Of a stretch of 64,000 nt of DNA, positions 1-11,881 are shown piece by piece. This DNA is from Azolla caroliniana. Lineage: Eukaryota; Polypodiophyta. Where the stretch lies: positions 27,368-91,367 of the forward strand of contig JBHGNT010000099.1 of assembly GCA_043228905.1 (NCBI GenBank), in the 5' to 3' direction. Each line of letters begins with the position of its first letter. The stretch's first letter is position 1. The position numbers and the translations under genes were made by a program. The notes under the pieces are model-generated. The model was not told the origin of the DNA. It ran no database searches and worked only from the letters and a program-made list of their open reading frames with translations.

Positions 1-139
1 CTTAACGCCGATGATGTCGCAAGGGCCAACCTATGCTAGGGCTCATGTGGTTTCTCCATCATGATGCATTCATTGTACTTGAGTGTGTTTGATCATATCA
101 TGATAGGGACATAATTAGTTTTTTGCTTCTTGTTGTTAG

Positions 140-2643
140 ATCTTTGGGTGGGTCACGAAGCAAGAAAAATGTGCGGTAGTGGCCGGGCTGGTGGCATGGG
201 TGTTCGGTCTAGTCATGTGGGCCACTTCCCTGTCCTTCGTCCGTCGCCGCTTCTACGACATATTCTTCTCGGTCCACCACCTGTATCTCCTCTTCTCCCT
301 CTTTTGGCTGTATCACGCGGTCTGGAATTATCATTTCTTCATCGTCCCTCTCATGCTCTTCTTCATCGATCGCTTCCTTCGCATGATCCAATCGTCCAGT
401 GTTGTCCGCGTATCCTCGGCCAAGCTCCTCCAGAATGGCGCAGTCGAGCTCTTGCTGCCTCTTAACACCAATGCCACCAAAGGTAACATAAATGGATTCT
501 CTTTCATGTATGTGTGCTTGTTCGGATCCACATATTAATTAATATTCCAGAATCTCTCTGACTAAATTCAGTCAGTGAGCTCTTCTAACCTTTACTAATA
601 ACAGGCAATAATGTGATCATTACTTATGTCAGGGAGCCCACTCTATAATGCACTCTCCACATGGTGCATCCAGATTCCTGGTATCTCCAAACTACAGTGG
701 CACTTCTTCAGTGGCGCATCGTCCCCTCTCGATAACACGCAGGAGCTCTCCATCGTAATCAAGCCTCTCGGCGAATGGACGAATAGTTTGCGCGATCAAT
801 TCTCAAGTGCCAAGAAAACTGGGGGTTCCTGCCCTTTCTCGTTTAAGGCTAGAGTCGAAGGTCCTTACGGCGATGAGTCCGATTTCTACCTAAAGTATGG
901 GGATCTCTCTAATTATTTGTCGTAATTCCTGGTCTCGATTCAGTTCCCAAAGCTCATGTCTGTCGTTCCTCATTGATATAATTAGCCTTCACATTAACGA
1001 GTTGCTTCCATTAATTAATGTAATGTACATGATTAATATTTCGCAGGTATAAAGCCCTAGTCATCGTGGCCGGGGGCATAGGCCTCACCCCTGCCCTCGC
1101 TATAATCCGTGATATCTTGTATCGATACAAAGACGTTAGATCCTCACCGGCATCGACTACTCTTCCGACCTCCATCACACTCTACCACTGCATAAGAAAG
1201 CCAGAGGAGTTATGTGTGCTAAACACCCTATATCCTAACCAAATTCTCCCTGGCTATGAGACATTAGGACTGCGCATCCGAGTACATGTATACATAACCT
1301 CGAAGAACATACAAGATTATGAGGGAGTGCCATTATCCGGTGGCAACACGGCCCATAATTCATATAGAATAGGCCAATCCTTGGACCTATCCAAGTTTAA
1401 CCGTGAACACCCTACATCACAACCATTGATATTTGATTCCTCTTATCCGGCGGCACAACACCCACAATCCGATGGAAGAATCTCGAGCATTGGCAGCACA
1501 GGGAGCACCTCATGGGTAGCATTAACCACCATTGCATCCTTTGCAGGATACTTTGTGCTTTCAGGCTTGGCAAACACTTTTATTGTGAGGTCCTATGCCC
1601 ATCACACCTTCACCAATTACAATCGCGCGCATGTCGTGGTGGCGTGCATGATCTTGGGGATTCTCATTTGTGGCGGCCTCGTGGTTCTGCTATGGTTCCA
1701 TATGTTGCGACGACAATCGAGTATAAGCTCGGCATCGGTGCAGCCGAGGACACAGAGTCCGACTTCTTCTCCATCCGGAAGTAACGAAGATTTGGGAGCA
1801 ACTTACAACGGAATCGAAGATGGCGCATCTCAGTGGGATGGGGATGTGCACATTTTGTCACGGCCAAACTGGAAAGGTAGGTTGGCATCATAGGGTCCAC
1901 ATCTAACCCTAAACCCTAAACCCTAAACTTTTTATTAGGGCAAAAAAGTTTTAAAGGTTAAAAACGTTAAAGAAAAAACATAAGCATTCGTTACGCCAAG
2001 AAAGTTAAGTATGTTTTCATAACATAAGCATTTGTGAATATATGTGGTATCTTCTTTAACCTGGTAAGAGTAGTACTACTACATATACAAGTTTGTGAAT
2101 ATATGAGTACAGGTAGATTACCCCAATTCTGAAATTTTAATCCCTTCTATTCAAGCTGCAGTCACTATATACGAATATATAGTACTATTTGTGCAGAATT
2201 TTCTAGCTCAATGATCTCATCCTCTGGCTGAATAAAGCACTAGTTAATTCAAATATCATGCAATAGCTATTTGAAACCATCTACTCAGGAATGTGCTATG
2301 TATGCTATACTTTAGTGGACTTGGGATTATATATGGCACTGAATTGATGCATGAATGAATTGCCCCTGAGAATGAAGCATGTCAAGCAATGAATGTGTAG
2401 TTCTTCTAAATTTGATGGTCCAAAATATTGGCAGATGTCTTCGAGGGCTTGGTGGAGCAACACCGTGGGGAATGTGTGGGAGTTCTGGTGTCGGGATCGG
2501 AGAGCATGCAAGAGGACATTGCCAGGGAATGCAAGAGATGCTCGCCTTTCCGCCCCTTCTATGCTGCCCCGGACACATCCAAATCTTCGGAAGGCAGCAG
2601 GGGGGCCCTCCTGCACTTCCACTCTGTGAGCTTCAGCCTGTAG
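140..2643 (+). CDS. FRO: Ferric-chelate reductase (FRO family), copy A, exons 4-7; 5' part lies before the window
   Basis: Membrane flavocytochrome b that moves electrons from NADPH through FAD and heme to Fe(III) or Cu(II). Visible exons are 140-482, 633-894, 1047-1876 and 2435-2643 (TAG at 2641-2643). All junctions are GT/AG and in phase. Exon 4 holds the membrane segment with the heme-ligand pattern FSVHHLYLL...WLYHAVW. Exon 5 has the FAD loop LQWHFFS, where the family usually shows HPFT. Exon 6 opens with the NADPH motif AGGIGLTP and ends with two more membrane helices, as in plant FROs. Exon 7 encodes the usual C-terminus, VGVLVSG...LHFHSVSFSL. Exon 6 read without splicing would stop at 1893, but a GTAGGT donor at 1877 leads to exon 7. 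Compared with copy B, exon 5 is 18 bases longer (six extra residues after DQF) and substitutions are few; no disruption is seen. Exons 1-3 must lie upstream. Family is certain; substrate is inferred. Confidence 0.9.
1904..1928. repeat. Interstitial telomere-like repeat in the last FRO intron (copy A)
   Basis: About three and a half tandem CCCTAAA units, the plant telomere heptamer, lie 27 bases into intron 6 of FRO copy A. The same tract is at the same place in copy B (56463-56487), so it predates the gene duplication. Confidence 0.85.
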
Positions 2644-2759
2644 TCAGATTTAGTCCTCTCCACCATCACCATTATTATGAATATTGTCTGTGTTTCTTGC
2701 ACTATATACTGTTGAGCCGCCATTTCGTTGGCTGTTATGAATGAAGAATAATGATGGAT

Positions 2760-2801
<42 letters not shown>

Positions 2802-3138
2802 ATAATACATAATACATGTATGTATGTATGTATATGGTCAGGATCAATAAGTTGCACTGTCCATATTGCATTAATAATAGCCTTGATTTACCCCTTCCCA
2901 CAGATCATTAAAAGTATCGGAACAATGGTTTTCCCACTGTATTTTATACATACCATCATTACTAATTAAGAAAACTCTCGCGTTGTGTACATTTTAAGCC
3001 TGTGTCGTGAGCTATTAAGTTGTGTCAGTTTTCTTTTTTCTTTTTTCTTTTTGTGTTGGAACCATGTAAAGCCTACAGAAATGGGCTGCAGTGCTATGTA
3101 GCAAAATTATAAAAGAAACAAGATTTGCGAAATAAGAG
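2644..3138. other. 3' flank of FRO copy A with microsatellites
   Basis: No gene seen. The stretch aligns with the flank of copy B (57203-57700). It carries an expanded (AGT)n tract at 2762-2801, only about four units in copy B, followed by short GTAT repeats at 2817-2833. The alignment to copy B ends at about 3138, where the E2 LTR begins. Confidence 0.75.
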
Positions 3139-3706
3139 TGTTATGAAAGGTTGTCCCTGCTTGTGGGTGAGTCAGCCGAAAAGTCGACTCGAGAGTCGGC
3201 CGGTCGAAATCGGTTGAGAAGTCGAAATGAGTTGGCTGACCAAAATTGTCCGAAAAGCCGAAACGAGAGTTGGTTGGCCAAATTCGGTAAGAAAGCCGAA
3301 ATGAAATGGGATTCGGTCAAATAGAAGTTCGAACGAACATATACACATATATATATGTATTCATATATATGTATGTGAGATGAGTTAGTATATATAGTGA
3401 GTCGAACTAGTTGCATTTGTATGTTGGATAACTCATTGAGAATAAAAACAGTGAGTAAAATCGTGAAAGTGAAGTTATGTGTCTAAGTGAACGCGGGAAG
3501 GTATAATAGAAGGTGTTGCAAGAGTAGAGCGATATAGAGAACGACAGAGAGCTAACATAGTAGTGGTTATGCGAGTGCCATAGCTCAGAAGCCGAGCGTG
3601 AGAAGAAACAAAGGAAGAAGAGTGTAGTAGAAAGAAAAGAAAAGACAAATCTAGAAGTTGTGTAGGCTTCGAAAGAGATAGATACCTACGAGTTAGGGTT
3701 TGGTGC
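3139..3706 (+). repeat. E2 5' LTR, left part (continues at 19560-19770)
   Basis: Begins TGTTATG and is rich in GCCGAAA-type words. It is interrupted by E1 at 3706/3707 and resumes after E1's 3' LTR and target duplication. Uninterrupted length is about 779 bp. No other gene seen here. Confidence 0.75.
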
Positions 3707-4162
3707 TGTTGAGAATCAAGCTCAACATAGCGCCACGTGTGAACACACCTTTTGAGAATCGATGATTACTCAGAAGTCAATAGTCACACCACTACTCTCT
3801 ACACATTAACTATGTGTAATAGAATCATATTCTATGACACCTAACTAATGAGTTACATATTCCCCATGACTATGAGTCTTCACATTCCCCAAGAGAGAGT
3901 GGTTGTTGTAAAGTTAATGAAGAGAGAGGGTGACACTATATAAAGCACCCTTCTCATACTTCATATTAGGTCGGTTGTGACTCCTTATTATGCTACATTT
4001 TGTAATTCTTATTCTACTTGTGAAATATACACCTTCTTCTTGAGTATTTTATTTCTCTTGTCTATCTATGTAGTGTTCTCTCATCTCTCCTCTAATTCCT
4101 CTGACACATACACATAACACACATCTCTTCCGCTACACAAGAATTATACCCGATTCTTTACA
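3707..4162 (+). repeat. E1 5' LTR
   Basis: 456 bp, TG...CA ends, TATA box TATATAAAG at 3937-3945. Matches the 3' LTR at 19097-19554 with few differences. Confidence 0.92.
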
Positions 4163-4175
4163 TGGTATCAGAGCG
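4163..4175 (+). promoter_or_regulatory. E1 primer binding site (initiator-Met tRNA)
   Basis: TGGTATCAGAGCG directly follows the 5' LTR. This is the standard plant copia primer site, complementary to the 3' end of initiator Met tRNA. Confidence 0.9.
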
Positions 4176-7100
4176 ATTTGGTAACTCGATCTAGCCCACT
4201 CGCCTCATCGTGATCGTGTGTTATGCTCTACGCCGACGTTCAAGAAGAACCGGCTCATCGCTATCGTAGTGCGACTACATAGCTCGTGTTCGAGAGAGAA
4301 GGAAAAGGAAAGAAGGAAGAAATCTACATCGACAATGAATACTCAAATGGGGAGCGCTCTCCCTAGCGAGAAGTTGGATCGCAACAACTTTGCATCGCAA
4401 CAACTTTGCATCTTGGGAGTACAAGATGCACTAATACGTTGTCGGCCAAGGCTATTGGAGCTACATCAAAGGAGCACAAGAAAATCGACCCAACCCGGAA
4501 AACGTTGACTATGCAACGTGGGAGCAAGCGGCAAGTCTAGTGATGTATTGCTTGGCGACATGTGTTCACGACCACATGCTTGGGTACATTGGAGAAGCCA
4601 AGACGCCGAAGGAAGCGTGGGAGAATCTCCGAAAGATTTTCACCGCCAACATTACCGCGAGAAAGCTTCAACTCCGCCAAGAGTTGAATAATATCCAACA
4701 AAGGGATATGTCCGTCACGAGCTACACCTTGAAGATCAAAGAGCTTTGTGATTCACTCAGCTCCATAAGCGTAAACGTGGAGGATGAAGTGATGGTGCAA
4801 ATATGTCTCTGCGGCCTTGCACCACGATTTGGCGCAATGCAGACCGCCGTACTAGCATGGGAGAATCCGCCCTCCTTCTTCGACCTTCAATCCATGTTGT
4901 TGGTAGAAGAGAATCATGTTCAAACAAGGAACAATGCCTCGGAAGGCCAAGTGCTCTACACGCATTCGGATGGAGGAAGAGGACGCGGCTATGCAAGAAG
5001 AGGCCGATTCAGCCAAGGACGTGGCGGACGAGGCGGATAAGGCCCGATTTACGAAAACAACTCGCAATTTCGGCATCAAGATGGAAGCCATCGAGGAACC
5101 TTCGGAAGAAGGGGGAGCTTCCATTCCGGTCCGAACCGACAAAGCTTGGTCGAATGCGGATATTGCGGAAAAATTGGCCACCACGAAGAAGAATGCCGTA
5201 AGAAGATACGCAAGTCGGCTTCCACTAGCCGACAACTCACCAACTACGCCATCAACTCCGATTATGACGATCGCGGCGGAATGTTAGGGATGAGACATAG
5301 AGCGAATTCTATGTCGGCCTCTACCTCTACTAATGCCTTTGATCCGGAAGACGTATGGTTCGTCGATTCCGATGCATCGAACCATATGACGTCGCATAAA
5401 AAATGGTTCCGAGAGCTTCGAGAGCCGGACCAACCCGGCTATGTCGAAACCGGAGACAATACTACGCACCCGATTCGGCACATTGGCAATGTTCTGTTCG
5501 GAGAAGAAGGTAAGCAAACTTATATTAAAAATGCCTTGCATGTACCAAGTATCACGAAGAATTTGGTCTCCGTTGGGCAAATTGTAGAGCAAGGAATGCA
5601 AGTACGATTTAATCAAGGCGGTTGCTTCATCGAAAAAGAGGGCCGACTCATCGCACGCGGACGAAGAGAGGGCCGAATGTTCATTCTCGACTCACACGAG
5701 ATGAAATCGGCCATGTTCGCAAAGGGCGTGAAAGCCGATTCCGACATAGAGTTATGGCACAAGAGGATTGGCCATATCAACCTCCAAAAGCTCAAGGCAA
5801 TGCAATAGAAAGGAGTCGTCATTGGGCTCCCAACATTCACGGAGAAAGAGATTGAAGGCGTGTGTGTGTGCCACTTGCCAATTCGGCAAGCAACATCGAC
5901 ACCCATTTCCGAAGGAGCGGAACGTGAGCAAAGGCGTACTCGACGTAATTCATTCTAATGTATGGGGTCCGGCTCAGACGGGGACATTCGGCGGAAGCCG
6001 ATACTACGTGACCTTCATCGACGACTTCTCTAGACACACCTTGATCTACCCGATGCGGCAAAAGAGCGAAGTGTTCGGACACTTCCAAAAATTCAAGAAT
6101 GAAGTCAAGAAAGCCACGGCCCGACATGTACGATGTCTTCGGTCAGATGGAGGCAAGGAGTACTTCTCCGACGAATTTTCGGCGTTTCTACGGAAAGAAG
6201 GAATACGACGAGAGTTTTCGTGTCGACATATGCCAAAACATAACGGAGTGGCCGAACGCAAGAATCGGCACATCCTCGAAGTGGCACGGGCTATGCTTAA
6301 CGAAAAGCACATGCCAAAATCGTATTGGGTGGAAGCAGCTAACACAACTGTCTATCTCATGAATCGGTGTACGACATCGAGTGTGCTCGAACTAACTCCG
6401 CATGAGAAGTTCTTCGGAAAGAAGCCGAACATATCGCATGTTTGGATATTTGGATCCATTGCATACGTGCACATCCCTGACGAGAAGCATCAAAAGCTTG
6501 ACCCGAAGTCAGAAAAATGTATCCTTGTAGGATACTCACTTGAGCAAAAGGGGTACAAGTGCTACAACCCCTCAACTCGAAAATCTCGCATAAGTCAAGA
6601 CGTCGTTTTCGACGAGTCTGTATCCTGGTATGCACCAGAGACAACTTTGACTTCGATTTCGCGCGACCCGGATTCCGCCGAAATAGAGATAGAAGCCGAA
6701 GATCGACTCACACACATGTTCGAAGAAAGCCCAATTACGACAAGGCTTAGTGGGCCACAAGAGACTCCAAGCGGTCAAAGCACATCTCGGCCGAGTCCAA
6801 AGATGGACAAAGGGAATGCGAAAATGCCGGAGTATGAAGACGATCACTTCGACGACAACGAATCAACTCACTCCCTCGATAGTGAGTTCGAAGGCCTTGA
6901 GATCTGGACAAATGGAGCGGAGAACGCCGTAGTATCCGCAAACGAGAAGCTCCGCCGATCCACCTATGAAAAGAACCCTGTAAACTGCTTCGGCTACAAT
7001 GAGTACATGGCGTACCATTACGCCTTTATGATGAAGGTTGCAACAGTACGGGAGCCGGAAACCTTTTCCGAAGCCAGGAAGGACCCCCGATGGATCGAAG

Positions 7101-7636
7101 CAATGAACGAGGAGATGCGTGCACTACGCAAGAATGACATATGGGATATCGTTCCCCACTCACCGCACAAGAAGGCAATAGTCTACAGATGGATCTACAA
7201 GGTGAAGTATAATGCTGATGGCTCTGTCAATCGCTACAAAGCTCGACTCGTAGCAAAAGGATACGCGCAAACACATGGCGTCAACTACGAAGAGACCTTT
7301 GACCCGATGGCAAAGATGACGACGGTGCGGACCGTGATCGCACTTGCACCTGCAAAAGGGTGGCACCTCCACCAAATGGACGTCAAGAACGCCTTTCTTC
7401 AAGGCGAATTAGACGAGGAGGTGTACATGGTACAACCACCTGGCTTCGAATTGTGCTTTCATCCAAAAGCCGTATGCCAACTCAAGAAGCCTCTCTACAG
7501 CCTCAAGCAAGCACCGCGTGCTTGGCATTCGAAGATTACGCAATATCTTCATCAAATCGGCTTTCCAATGTCGAAATCCGACAACTTCCTCTACGTACAA
7601 CACGACTCTAGAAGCTTAATTGTCATCATCCTATAT

Positions 7637-8374
7637 TGCTAGGAACTACATGCTCCCGATGAACAACGCTCGGCCACAACCGAGCTTAGAATCAAAACAC
7701 AGAAAAAAACGGGGAAAGAATGCACGACACAATGGAGAGAAGAGAACACAGGATGTTAACGTGGAAAAACCCAAACTAGGGAAAAAACCACGGCAGCCCA
7801 CAGATTGCAAACTATCATTATGTCAGAATGTACAAATGGTAAAGCACCGAAGCAACGACCTCGAGCTTTCTATCTTCGCCACAAGCGGCGGTTACAACAG
7901 AGGCAACGACCTCTTCCTCTCTCTCACTCTCTCTGTACACAGTTGCGCGCTCTAATCTTGCGCCAACAAGAATGACAACACTATATTCTCTGTTTGCCCT
8001 AAGTCATATTTATACTAATATGACTTTTTGGCTATTTACAAATATAGCCCCGATGGACTCTCAAAAACATATTTACGAATATGTCCCTTCATCCGGTGAG
8101 CACTCCTCACTGGGCCTGCATCATCCGGCTCTTGCCGGGTACTCGTCATCCGGTTCTCACCGGGTTTTCCGTAGTCGGGTACTCTTCATCCGGTTCTCAC
8201 CGGGTCTTCCGTAGTCGGGTACTCTTCATCCGGTTCTCATCGGGTCTTCACCATCCGGCTCTTGCTGGGTACTTCTCATCCGGTTCTCACCGAGTCCTCC
8301 ATAGCCGGGTACTTGTCATCCGGTTTCAGTACTGTTCTTCTCACTTCCCATCTGGAGGGAGCTGTTTCCTAACA
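7637..8374 (-). repeat. Solo LTR of an E3-type copia family, reverse orientation, TSD TATAT
   Basis: 738 bp with ends TGCTAGG...CCTAACA and direct repeat TATAT at 7632-7636 and 8375-8379. On the minus strand it resembles the LTRs of E3 and E9: CCGG-rich minisatellite, TATA region, and an end containing GCTCGGTTGTGGCCGAGC. No internal element sequence remains, so LTR-LTR recombination probably removed it. It sits exactly in the YVDD codons of E1 RT. Confidence 0.9.
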
Positions 8375-8864
8375 TATATGTGGATGATCTGGTCATTGGA
8401 GGTGAAAGTCTAGTCGACATCAACAAGGTCAAGTCCCTCCTCTTCGGAAAATTCGAGATGATGGACATGAAGGAGCTCCATTACTTCCTTGGCATCGAAG
8501 TAATTCGGATTCCGGCTGGCATTATGATCTCTCAACGGCACTACATTCTCAACTTGTTATACAAGTTCCAGATGACTGAGTGCAAATCGGTCGCTACGCC
8601 TCTCGATCGAAACCTCAAACTAGATGTTGACTCTGGCATAGATGATTGCGAGCCGACCCAATATCGTCAACTGATCGGGAGCCTCATCTATCTCACGATC
8701 ACTCAACTCGACCTTAGCTATCCAGTCGGGCTCCTCAGCCAATTCATGCAAAAACCACGTGACATTCACTTGGATTGCGCTAAGAGAGTATTACGATACG
8801 ATACGTGAGCGACACAATGGATTACGACGTTCTCTACGCATCGGCCACACCAATACGACTCGAA

Positions 8865-9260
8865 GGGTACACAGACGCGGACTGGGCAGGCTACAAAGCC
8901 GATCGACGATTGACCTCCAGATTTGTCTTCTTGCTCGGTAGCGGAGCAATATCTTGGAGTAGTAAGAAGCAGCCTACCGTCGCCCTTTCGAGTATGGAGG
9001 CCGCATGTGAAGCCGTATGGCTCAAGAGGGTACACAGACGCGGACTGGGCAGGCTACAAAGCCGATCGACGATTGACCTCCAGATTTGTCTTCTTGCTCG
9101 GTAGCGGAGCAATATCTTGGAGTAGTAAGAAGCAATACGACTCGAAGGGTACACAGACGCGGACTGGGCAGGCTACAAAGCCGATCGACGATTGACCTCC
9201 AGATTTGTCTTCTTGCTCGGTAGCGGAGCAATATCTTGGAGTAGTAAGAAGCAGCCTACC
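8865..9260 (+). repeat. Tandem triplication inside E1 RNase H
   Basis: A block of about 105 bp encoding YTDADWAGYKADRR...SWSSKKQ starts at 8865, 9028 and 9147. The intervals are unequal (163 and 119 bp) because the first copy carries extra downstream sequence. RNase H normally has this block once. Confidence 0.9.
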
Positions 9261-9491
9261 GTCGCCCTTTCGAGTATGGAGGCCGCATGTGAAGCCGTAT
9301 GGCTCAAGAGGATTATAAAGGATCTGGGTGTTCCCATCAAGGATCCAACTCCCATTTACTGCGACAATATGAGTAGTATATATCTGGCTCGGAACCCGGT
9401 GTTCCACGTGTGCACAAAACACATCGAACTGCACTATCACTTCATTCGAGAGCACGTACAGGCCGGAGATGTCGACCTTCAACACCAACAC

Positions 9492-9905
9492 TGTTACCCT
9501 TCCGGCAAAGGAGTTGAAGACCAAAATGTGAAAGGGATTGTATATTCAGAATCTATTATAATTAAGTAGTTTATGAGACGTGAACGGACGGACCGGAATT
9601 GGTATGCCGAACCGGTTCCGAACAAGTGCCGGTTGGCACCGTTTTGTACTCAACACCGCTGACCTATATAAAGGCCCGGTTACAATGTAAAACTTTGAAG
9701 GATAATTAATAGAGCTTCTTGTTTTATCTTTAAGTGTTGATTATCGTTCTGTGCTAATTGTTCTATCATACGCGTGTATCAAGTCTAATGCCATATTGCT
9801 AAGTAACCAATTAAAGTTTGATTAATCTCACCGTAGCACCCCTTTGGTGAAGTGTCTTCCATAGACAGCTTGTGTTAGGCCATTGTCCGGCCCTAAGGAA
9901 TAACA
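9492..9905 (+). repeat. E4 5' LTR
   Basis: 414 bp, TGTTA...TAACA, TATA box TATATAAA at 9665-9672. Its last ~180 bp match 18710-18888. Confidence 0.85.
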
Positions 9906-9908
9906 CAG

Positions 9909-9923
9909 TTTTTGGCGACCACG
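9909..9923 (+). promoter_or_regulatory. E4 primer binding site
   Basis: TTTTTGGCGACCACG follows the LTR after a short spacer. TGGCGAC-type sites are known from Tat/Ogre gypsy elements. The same TTTTGGCGACCAC follows the 5' LTR of E6 at 44681. Confidence 0.55.
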
Positions 9924-9927
9924 ATTC

Positions 9928-11750
9928 ATGCACAATCGCAACGAACAACGACGGGAATGGATGACTAGAACAACGAATGACCCGGTTATGGAGCGAGCAA
10001 GGAGACTTGTTGAATGGTTGAGGAAGCGAGAGGCTTTCCAGCAAGAGATAGAAGAAAGCAGAGCGGATCGCTCATTTTCCAAGGTGATCTAGAGAGTGAC
10101 CAAGGAGTCACTTCGTTTACAACAAAACGACTACCCAGACGAAGGAAGCAACCTAAGCAGCCTCCGGGAAGCGGAATCCCTTCTCCAGGCATTGGCAGCA
10201 GGCGAAGGCGAATTCGAAGCATTTTCGACTTTTGAATCGGGTTCGGAAGAGGAATACAACGCGCATACAAACTACCGCAGCAGTAACGATACCCCAGACG
10301 GACCGGAGGACGAGGTATCAGATACCTTGCCGACACCGGAACCAGAATTGACAAGGCTGGAACCTCCAGCACCGAAAGTTGAGCACACTCCGAAACCAAA
10401 AGTCGAGGAAGAGAGACCTCCGACACTGGAACTCGAGGAGGAGAGGCCTCCAACACCGAAAGAGGAGCAGGAAAGACCTCTGATGCTGACAAAGGAGGAG
10501 GAAAGACCACCAACACCACCAGCCTGCGTACCGACACCAGATGACGATATGTCGTTCCAATATCCCAGATACCGGGATGATCTGGACGCGGAAGCCCACG
10601 TTCATGCGTTTCAGCAGACCTGGGAGGCAAACCATGTGTCCCAACGCTTAAATGCGGCCGAAGAGGAACGCTAAAAAATGGCAGAGTTCGGCATGACCCT
10701 GGAGGGACCGGCCGCCAGATGGCACCGAACACAAGATCCCCGCACCATCCCCACGTTTGAAGCATTAAAGACCAAATTCTTGCATTTCTTTCACAAGGAG
10801 ATGGACCAACGGGAAATGGTAGGCCTATTTTACATTATCCCACAGGAACCAACGGAGAACATTCAAAAGTTTGTCATCCGGTTCCAGCGGATCCATAGTC
10901 AGCTCAGCCGGGCACCACCAGAGGAAGAAACAAAGGCCATATTCTTAGCAGCACTCTGGGAACCCTTACGAACGGTGTGCACCGTCATTGATTTCTGCAC
11001 CAGCGGCATAGATCAAGTGATCGACCGAGTTTAGGAAATGGAAAAATCAAGTTCATGGCTAACCATGGGCACACTTCAGCGTGCACTACCGAGAGATGAG
11101 GACCTCCGCTTTCGGCAAGCAATTCAATGTACGACATGCCTGAATGCCGGACATTCAGCGTTGGAATGCACCATGCGTTCCCAATGCTTGCTCTGCCACT
11201 CCAGAAGTCACACAATGGAACAATGTGAGTATAACTTGTTAAATCGGCAAGCACCACCGGTCCGACAAATTGAACCACGAAGCAACCGGGAGGAAGAGGA
11301 AGAACACTGGCAGTGAGAGGAGCGCTACTGGCCGACACAAGATGTCCGGTACAATGATCGAAGAGACACTTATGACCGGTATGACAGACAGGATAGATAC
11401 CGGGACTATAATGGACGGTACGAGAGATACAACCGGGATCACTCCCCTGGTTACAACCAACGACCGTACGACTATGGCAAGTATGACGACCAACCCCGTT
11501 AAAGTTACCGAAACAAAAAGAATTTCAACAAGAAACGTCATTTCAACAAAAAGGGTGGTCATCCACGGGAACCGGAAAAGGGCGCTCCAAGCAACCAACC
11601 GGACCAAAACCAAGCACTTACCACAGGACCTCAATCGGGTGCGGGCACAAACACCAAATCTAGCAACACTCGGAAGGCATACTGCTATTATTGATGGCAA
11701 GAAGGCCACTATAGTAACCAATGTCCGGTGAAGAGCTACAACAAGTGACC
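9928..11750 (+). pseudogene. E4 gag
   Basis: One reading frame from ATG 9928 to about 11750, broken by stops near 10090, 10672, 11032, 11314, 11500 and 11692. An acidic proline-rich segment of repeated EEERPPT units (10380-10530) precedes the capsid-like domain (10678-11034, FGMTLEGPAARWHR...FVIRFQRIHSQL). Two CCHC knuckles follow at about 11128-11220 (CTTCLNAGHSALEC and CLLCHSRSHTMEQC). A third near 11680 has a stop in place of its second cysteine. Between them is an arginine/tyrosine/aspartate-rich stretch. The stops are mostly TAG and TGA. Confidence 0.8.
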
Positions 11751-11881
11751 AGTGGTGAACATGGTAGTCGCAGAAGTCACAGACTTACAACAAGTCACTA
11801 CAAGATCAAAAGGCAAAACCACGGAGTGGGAAACTCAAGAAGTCATCCAGAAGCAGGCAATCGAATGGGTGAAGAAGGCAA

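Noticed and set aside
130-465. 111-codon reading overlapping FRO exon 4 (and its twin 54707-55042)
   Set aside because: Alternative frame of a real exon; the spliced FRO frame explains the sequence and the other has no family features.
1512-1784. 90-codon reading inside FRO exon 6
   Set aside because: Shadow frame of exon 6; conserved only because the gene is duplicated.
2305-2622. Minus-strand readings across 2305-2810
   Set aside because: They overlap the last FRO exon and the (AGT)n repeat; no support.
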